From NCBI GenBank assembly GCA_964468645.1, contig CAYXUU010000001.1:124001-188000 (forward strand): a stretch of 64,000 nt of DNA, written 5' to 3'. Below the pieces are notes generated by a model that was not told the DNA's origin, did not search any database, and worked only from the letters and a program-made list of their open reading frames with translations. Within the stretch, counting starts at the first letter, position 1; every line of letters starts with the position of its first letter. The stretch is from JAIOZK01 sp964468645 (GTDB lineage: Bacteria; Bacteroidota; Bacteroidia; Bacteroidales; JAIOZK01). Made by a program: the position numbers and the translations under genes. Of the stretch, positions 59,190 through 64,000 are shown piece after piece.

Positions 59190-59918
59190 TTAAGTATATA
59201 ATCCTCCGTTTATCGAAATTACTTCGCCTGTAATGTAAGAAGCGCGATCCGAAGCCAGAAAATCAACGGTATCTGCAACTTCTTCCGGCAGTCCGAAACG
59301 ATTAAGAGGAATAAGCCTTTTAAGTTCTTTTTCATCAAGATCACCGGTCATACCGGTGCGAATATAACCCGGGGCCACAGCATTTACTGTAATATTTTTT
59401 TTGCCCACTTCCTGGGCCAGTGCTTTGGTAGCTCCTATAACACCTGCCTTGGCGGCCGCGTAATTGGTTTGACCCGGCAAGCCTTTCTGTCCGGATAAGG
59501 AAACAACATTTACGATCCTGCCATGCCGGTTCATAAGCATATCCTTAACAACAAGCCTGGTAAGGTAAAAGAAACTATTCAGGTTAATATCAATCACCTT
59601 TTCCCATTCAGTATCTTCCATGAAGATCATCAGGTTGTCGATGTTCATTCCGGCATTGTTAACCAGTACATCGAAATAATCATCTGGATGATTTTTTGTC
59701 CATCCGGTGTAAAAATCTTTAATCGCATTTTTATCTGCAATGTCAAACCGGATAAGTTCGCCGGATCCTCCATTGCCGGTGATAGTACTTAATGTCTTTT
59801 CAGCACCTTCCTGATTTTTATTATAATGAACCAGAATATGATATCCTGATTCGGCCAGCCTTACACAAATAGCCTGTCCTATTCCTCCTGAGCCTCCTGT
59901 TACCAGTGCATTCCTCAT
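59190..59918 (-). CDS. 3-oxoacyl-ACP reductase, FabG-like SDR
   Basis: The 242-residue classical SDR has the TGGSGGIGQAI cofactor motif, NNAG (residues 87-90), Ser142 region and Tyr153/Lys157 in NYAAAK. It reduces 3-ketoacyl-ACP to 3-hydroxyacyl-ACP with NADPH. No enoyl reductase gene is present in the window, consistent with chains that keep their double bonds. It lies 8 bp after the ammonia-lyase gene. Confidence 0.88.
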   Translation of the reverse strand: MRNALVTGGSGGIGQAICVRLAESGYHILVHYNKNQEGAEKTLSTITGNGGSGELIRFDIADKNAIKDFYTGWTKNHPDDYFDVLVNNAGMNIDNLMIFMEDTEWEKVIDINLNSFFYLTRLVVKDMLMNRHGRIVNVVSLSGQKGLPGQTNYAAAKAGVIGATKALAQEVGKKNITVNAVAPGYIRTGMTGDLDEKELKRLIPLNRFGLPEEVADTVDFLASDRASYITGEVISINGGLYT

Positions 59919-59926
59919 TTCTATAA

Positions 59927-61468
59927 TTATATTAATTCCTCAACACAATTGTTCTGAATGAAACTGTTAATCTTTTCGATGTCCTTGTTTTTTGGTGTGT
60001 CATCTGTAAATTTTGGAACAATATTACGTAACACCATATAAATTGTTTTGGTCTTATCTGACATTTCATCAGCGATTGATAAATAATCAATAGCCTGAAG
60101 GAGTGAAATCAATTCAATCGACAAAACCTGAAAAGCATTATTGATCACCTTCTGGGTGATCAGGGCCGAATTGGTTCCCATGCTAACAATATCCTGGTTA
60201 TCATTATTATTGGGAATACTATGCAGATACATAGGATAAGCCAGTGTTTGATTTTCGGCAGTTGTTGAGGTGGCGGTAAACTGAGCGCCTTGCATGCCAA
60301 GGTTAAGACCAAGGGTGCCAAGGTTAACAAAAGGCGGAAGTATTTTATTCAGTTTATCATTCATGAGGAAATTTAACTGCCTGTCGATGATCATGGTAAG
60401 TTTAGCAACAGCAATCTTTAGTTTATCAGATTCGAATGAAACATAATCTCCATGAAAGTTTCCACCATGATAAACATTCTTTGTTTTGTGATTGATCACA
60501 GGATTATCATGTACCGAATTGGCTTCCTCAAGGAAAATCTTTTCGGCATCAGTGATCGCATCATAAATAGCCCCGAATATTTGAGGAACACAACGTATGG
60601 AATAATACTCCTGAACCTTGGTAGCTATGGTTGATTTATGGTTATTCCCATTATAAAACTCATTCTCACGTTTTCTTATCCGCTTACTTCCCCGAACCAG
60701 TTCTCTCATTTTTTCAGCGATGACCTGCTGACCTTTATGGAGCTTGACCTGGTTAAGACCTTCAGAAAAATAGTCATCAAACGATTGCACCACTTCATTA
60801 ACAAGTGCTGATGCCATTAATGACCAGTTTAACAAACGTCTGGCATTAATGGTATTAACGATACTGATACCTGTCATTACCGATGTACCATTCATTATGG
60901 CAAGTCCTTCACGGATGAAGATCTCTATGGGCTTGAGATCGTGTTTCTTCAGCACTTCGGCTGTATTCTGAAGTTTGTTATTATAAAAAACTTCCCCTTT
61001 GCCAATCAAATTCAGGCCTATATGGGCAAGTTGAACTAGATCGCCACTGGCTCCAACACCCCCATGTTCCGGTACAAATGGAATTATATCCTTGTTAATA
61101 TATTCCTTAATAAGCTTTACAACATTATGATGGATCCCCGAATATCCCTGGATCAGGTTGTTCAACAATACTACCATGGCAGCTTTAATATACACTGTTG
61201 GTATCGGATTGCCAGCACCTGAAGCATGGCTGTTGATCAGGTTATATTGCAACTGTAACTGATCATCTTCCCTGATGGCATATTGTGCCATGGGCCCAAA
61301 ACCGGTATTAATTCCATAGATGATCTTTGCACTTGAAAAGCCCATCAGGAAATTAAAACTATCATCAACTCTTTTAAGGGACTCTGGCGATATAGCAACT
61401 TTCTCACCCTTGTACAGGATACTATAAAACTCTTCCAGGTTAATATTTTTATCTCCAAGGATGATCAT
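59927..61468 (-). CDS. Aromatic amino acid ammonia-lyase (tyrosine ammonia-lyase type)
   Basis: The 513-residue enzyme has the MIO-forming Ala140-Ser141-Gly142 in GGVGASGDLVQL and a catalytic Tyr51 in IYGINTGFGP. The NGTSVMTG, YHGGNFHGDY and SIPNNNDNQD motifs are also intact. The selectivity region is NLINSHASG (Ser80-His81), which closely resembles what I remember of the flavobacterial tyrosine ammonia-lyase of flexirubin clusters. It would release coumarate (or cinnamate) and ammonia from tyrosine (or phenylalanine), the starter of the aryl polyene. Substrate preference cannot be settled from sequence; histidine lyase is unlikely here because of the neighbours. Confidence 0.88.
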   Translation of the reverse strand: MIILGDKNINLEEFYSILYKGEKVAISPESLKRVDDSFNFLMGFSSAKIIYGINTGFGPMAQYAIREDDQLQLQYNLINSHASGAGNPIPTVYIKAAMVVLLNNLIQGYSGIHHNVVKLIKEYINKDIIPFVPEHGGVGASGDLVQLAHIGLNLIGKGEVFYNNKLQNTAEVLKKHDLKPIEIFIREGLAIMNGTSVMTGISIVNTINARRLLNWSLMASALVNEVVQSFDDYFSEGLNQVKLHKGQQVIAEKMRELVRGSKRIRKRENEFYNGNNHKSTIATKVQEYYSIRCVPQIFGAIYDAITDAEKIFLEEANSVHDNPVINHKTKNVYHGGNFHGDYVSFESDKLKIAVAKLTMIIDRQLNFLMNDKLNKILPPFVNLGTLGLNLGMQGAQFTATSTTAENQTLAYPMYLHSIPNNNDNQDIVSMGTNSALITQKVINNAFQVLSIELISLLQAIDYLSIADEMSDKTKTIYMVLRNIVPKFTDDTPKNKDIEKINSFIQNNCVEELI

Positions 61469-61538
61469 AAGTTCAAATCAATTTTATGTAGCGCTGTTCC
61501 TGTTAATGAGATATCATAATATTCCTTCAGGGATTATT

Positions 61539-62843
61539 TCAGATATCACGTTTTGTCCTATAGTCTGCAAAAGTAACTGATTTTCTATTCATAGCTGGTT
61601 GCTGAAGTTTATTTATTTGAGCAGGTGTCAGTATTTGTACTTCAGGTGCTACCCTTAGTTTTGCACGGAAATGATCCTTGATTATCTTTTCATAAATTTC
61701 ATTGGATTCCTTACATCCGACTTTTACCAGAAGATCATCAGTTCCAAGGATGCTTGTGCTGACTTCGACATAATAATTTTCCACAAAATCGATAGCATTC
61801 AGGATATCATAGATGGCTACCGGATAAAGTGTGGTTCCTTTATATTTTATCATTTGTTGTTTCCGTCCTAATACCGGCCCTAAGCGAATTGTTGTCCGGC
61901 CACATTTACAGGGTTCGGTAAAATGGTAACAGATATCACCAGTCTTAAAACGTAGTAAAGGCATTCCTTCAACACCCAGCGTAGTAATAACCACCTCTCC
62001 TGGTTCACCTTCCATGACGGGATTGTCAAATACATCGATGAATTCAATAATGATCAATTCAGGATGATGATGGCCACCGCAGCCATAGGTACACTCATTA
62101 AATGCAGCCCCCATTTCTGTTGAAGCGTAAGTGGAATATAATTTGAGATCCCATTTTTCGGTGATTCGTTTACCCAGGGTGTTCAGCGAAAAATCACTAT
62201 TCCTGATAGGTTCACCGATACACACAGCTTTTTTAACCGACATGCTGTTGTAGTCTATTCCCTGCTCGTCAGCATATTCGATGAGCTTGATGAGAAAAGA
62301 AGGCACCGCAATAAAGGCTGTTGGATGAATACGTTTTATTGTATCGATTTGTAACTGAGGATTCCCCGGACCAACCCTTACCATCCCGGCTCCAAGTTTT
62401 CTTAATCCCAGATAATAGGCAATACCAGCCATGAACCTTCGGTCGATGGTAACCATAAGCTGGTAGATATCATCATTTGTGCCATCGCTGCAACTTAATG
62501 AGATATGCTCGTTATATGCCAGCCTGTCAAGATCTTTATCGGTCATTACAAAAGTAACCGGATCACCCTGTGTACCGGATGTTGTATTATAATCAATGAT
62601 CCCCTGCCGGTTAACACAGATAAATTCTTCAGACCTTTGCTGCAGATCATCCTTGGTAGTAAAAGGTATTTGCTGCAGGTCATCGAGTGTTTTAATAGCC
62701 CTGACATCGATATGATTGTCATTAAACTTTTCGGAATAAAATCTGGATTTTTCTGATAGATATTGAAGTAATTCTTTAAGACGGCTTTCCTGATATGCCC
62801 TTATTTCCCGACTTCCTGCAGTTTCAATATGAGGTATTACCAT
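61539..62843 (-). CDS. Phenylacetate-CoA-ligase-like acyl-activating enzyme
   Basis: The 434-residue adenylate-forming protein resembles PaaK: N-terminal YLSEKSRFYSEKF, the P-loop-like YNTTSGTQGDPVTFV, then STYASTEMGAAF, ELIIIEF and TGDICYHF, with a final LGRKQQMIKYKG. It probably activates coumarate or cinnamate from the ammonia-lyase and loads it on a CoA or ACP. A CxCGRT motif (EPCKCGRTT) with TYGCGGHH resembles the zinc-binding cysteines of PaaK-like enzymes. Its ATG overlaps by 20 bases the stop of the next upstream gene, the C45-like hydrolase. Confidence 0.83.
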   Translation of the reverse strand: MVIPHIETAGSREIRAYQESRLKELLQYLSEKSRFYSEKFNDNHIDVRAIKTLDDLQQIPFTTKDDLQQRSEEFICVNRQGIIDYNTTSGTQGDPVTFVMTDKDLDRLAYNEHISLSCSDGTNDDIYQLMVTIDRRFMAGIAYYLGLRKLGAGMVRVGPGNPQLQIDTIKRIHPTAFIAVPSFLIKLIEYADEQGIDYNSMSVKKAVCIGEPIRNSDFSLNTLGKRITEKWDLKLYSTYASTEMGAAFNECTYGCGGHHHPELIIIEFIDVFDNPVMEGEPGEVVITTLGVEGMPLLRFKTGDICYHFTEPCKCGRTTIRLGPVLGRKQQMIKYKGTTLYPVAIYDILNAIDFVENYYVEVSTSILGTDDLLVKVGCKESNEIYEKIIKDHFRAKLRVAPEVQILTPAQINKLQQPAMNRKSVTFADYRTKRDI

Positions 62844-64000
62844 TTAAAGATTCTATTTTTTTTAGGATCAGTTCCCGCTCAGCTTTGGAGGAAACCTCTT
62901 TTTGCAGGGCAAATTTATAAAACTCTAATGATTTTTCATTGTTTCCTGCCCAATAGTAATAATCACCGGCTTTAACGTATGTATAGTAATTCTCCTGATT
63001 TAATTCCATATAGTTCATCAGTTCTGCTTCACTGATACCTGAGAAATCATCGTTACGTGTTTCGTTATTGAAATCTTTGAATAACAAATAATCAATATAA
63101 TTTGTTGAATGAAGGAAAATATCTTCCGGAATTTCAAGCGAATCAACTGCTATTCTTGTTTGTATATCAGGAGGATTAAGAGGATCAAAAACCCTGTTGA
63201 GGTCGAAACATATAAACCTGCCAAGTAAATAAGGGGCTGTTGATACCCACATCAATTTTTGTTCAGGTTTAAATATTACCGCGTGATGAGCAATTAACTG
63301 GTTAATTGACTTTTCATTACCCATTCCAATGTCTTTATCATGAATACCTTTTTGATCTCTTAAAATTTCAGCAACATTAGCTACGCCTGGTTTGTCATTC
63401 TGATGGAGTAATTCATCGACTCGCCTGTAGCGATATGCTGATGTTTCATTGGCGATATTTTCCCGGTTAAGTTTTTCATTTGCAAATGCCTCGTCCTGAA
63501 AGTGATTGCTTGCAATAACATAATCAGTTTCCTGTGAGTAAAGGACACATGTATCAAGCGATTTTTCGATAATAGCAACTTTATGGTCATTGGCTGATCC
63601 GACCAGAAAACTTTCTGAAACAAATGTTTCTAATCCTTTAGCAATGCTGAAGGCTTCCTCGATGGTGGATGCATATTGTAAAATATTTCGTGCAACAATA
63701 CTAACGGGGGTTTTGGCGCTATAAGGAATATCCGATTTTGCTGAATTAATGGTAATGGTAAGTCCTTCCATGTTCATCCCTGATAAAACCCCTATCATAC
63801 CTGCCCATGTGACTGAGGCAAAATCATAGCCGTTTTCGGGATGTACGAAAGCCACGATCTTGTTTTCGGCAAAGTCCTCACCTGCATAAAAATCAAAATT
63901 TCTGCCAATGATTATAGAACTGTCAACGGAGAATGCATCCCAAATACCAAAAGAAGTACATTCAACCAGGTTCATGTTTTGGAGTGCATGACCCACATCA
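62824..64000 (-). CDS. C45/choloylglycine-hydrolase-like acyltransferase (N-terminus beyond the window)
   Basis: Frame open to the right edge; at least 391 residues. It has the Ntn-hydrolase nucleophile context NLVECTSFGIWD with Cys at ~13 of the visible part, then IIIGRNFDFY, SVTWAGMIGVLSGMNMEGLTITINSA and VASNHF-like IASNHFQDEAF, as in the acyl-CoA:6-aminopenicillanate acyltransferase (C45) group, which matures by self-cleavage. A TPR-like tail (YTYVKAGDYYYWAGNNEKSLEFYKFALQ) ends the protein. It overlaps the ligase gene and so belongs to the pigment operon. An acyl transfer or amide-forming role is inferred. The true start lies outside. Confidence 0.78.
   Translation of the reverse strand, partial: DVGHALQNMNLVECTSFGIWDAFSVDSSIIIGRNFDFYAGEDFAENKIVAFVHPENGYDFASVTWAGMIGVLSGMNMEGLTITINSAKSDIPYSAKTPVSIVARNILQYASTIEEAFSIAKGLETFVSESFLVGSANDHKVAIIEKSLDTCVLYSQETDYVIASNHFQDEAFANEKLNRENIANETSAYRYRRVDELLHQNDKPGVANVAEILRDQKGIHDKDIGMGNEKSINQLIAHHAVIFKPEQKLMWVSTAPYLLGRFICFDLNRVFDPLNPPDIQTRIAVDSLEIPEDIFLHSTNYIDYLLFKDFNNETRNDDFSGISEAELMNYMELNQENYYTYVKAGDYYYWAGNNEKSLEFYKFALQKEVSSKAERELILKKIESLNGNTSY

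Overview
The window looks like a chromosomal stretch of a member of the Bacteroidota, probably an environmental Bacteroidales/Marinilabiliales-type lineage. The signs are two proteins with type IX secretion (T9SS) C-terminal sorting tails, many TAnnTTTG -7 promoter boxes (some with a TTTG/TTG -33 element about 18-20 nt upstream), few Shine-Dalgarno sequences, an epimerase-type threonine dehydrogenase next to kbl, and an aryl-polyene/flexirubin-type pigment cluster led by an aromatic amino-acid ammonia-lyase. The sequence is moderately AT-rich. Intergenic regions carry many short palindromic or mosaic repeats. I see no rRNA, tRNA, CRISPR array or intact insertion sequence.

Layout. 1-3.3 kb: end of an M14 carboxypeptidase-type gene facing a minus-strand envelope operon (GT2, GT9, lipid kinase). 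3.5-10.6 kb: MATE transporter and the potassium system TrkH/TrkA, split by a T9SS-exported Asp-box protein. 11-14.3 kb: overlapping aminotransferase/omega-amidase pair, divergent from phosphoglycerate kinase. 14.7-28.1 kb: a mostly exported catabolic locus with a PQQ-like propeller, two DUF1080 (3-keto-disaccharide hydrolase) lipoproteins, three Gfo/Idh/MocA oxidoreductases, a TIM-barrel isomerase, DoxX and a lipoprotein sulfatase. This fits glycoside cleavage through 3-keto sugars. 28.1-30.1 kb: CvpA and the MlaF/MlaE lipid-transport pair.

30.2-34.3 kb: small lipoprotein, SprT-like protein, mannose-1-phosphate guanylyltransferase and a T9SS protein. 34.5-39.4 kb: an M28-peptidase-like gene relic, then a NarL-type response regulator and a TPR histidine kinase flanking three small genes. 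Two of these (108 aa exported, 29 aa membrane) share the same promoter block at identical spacing and the same strong Shine-Dalgarno leader. 39.6-44.8 kb: a DUF4143 ATPase, divergent tdh/kbl, and cysS. 44.9-49 kb: an IS66 relic and an operon of a DUF21/CBS protein, two DUF1538 membrane proteins, a PII-like protein and a CBS protein. 49.1-50.3 kb: SRPBCC and AlkD-like proteins.

50.3-64 kb: fifteen consecutive minus-strand genes form an aryl-polyene/flexirubin-type cluster that continues past the right edge. An ammonia-lyase would make the cinnamate/coumarate starter and an acyl-activating ligase would load it. Two ACPs, one Cys-type ketosynthase, a KS-alpha/KS-beta pair whose beta subunit has Gln in place of Cys, a FabG, an ApeP-like dehydratase and a thioesterase would build the polyene. 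Two O-methyltransferases and an LpxL-type acyltransferase would decorate or anchor it. The best candidates for something undescribed are the twin-promoter small-gene pair inside the two-component locus, the DUF1538/PII-like/CBS operon, and unusual members of the pigment cluster (deacetylase fold lacking its metal ligands, Gln-type KS-beta).
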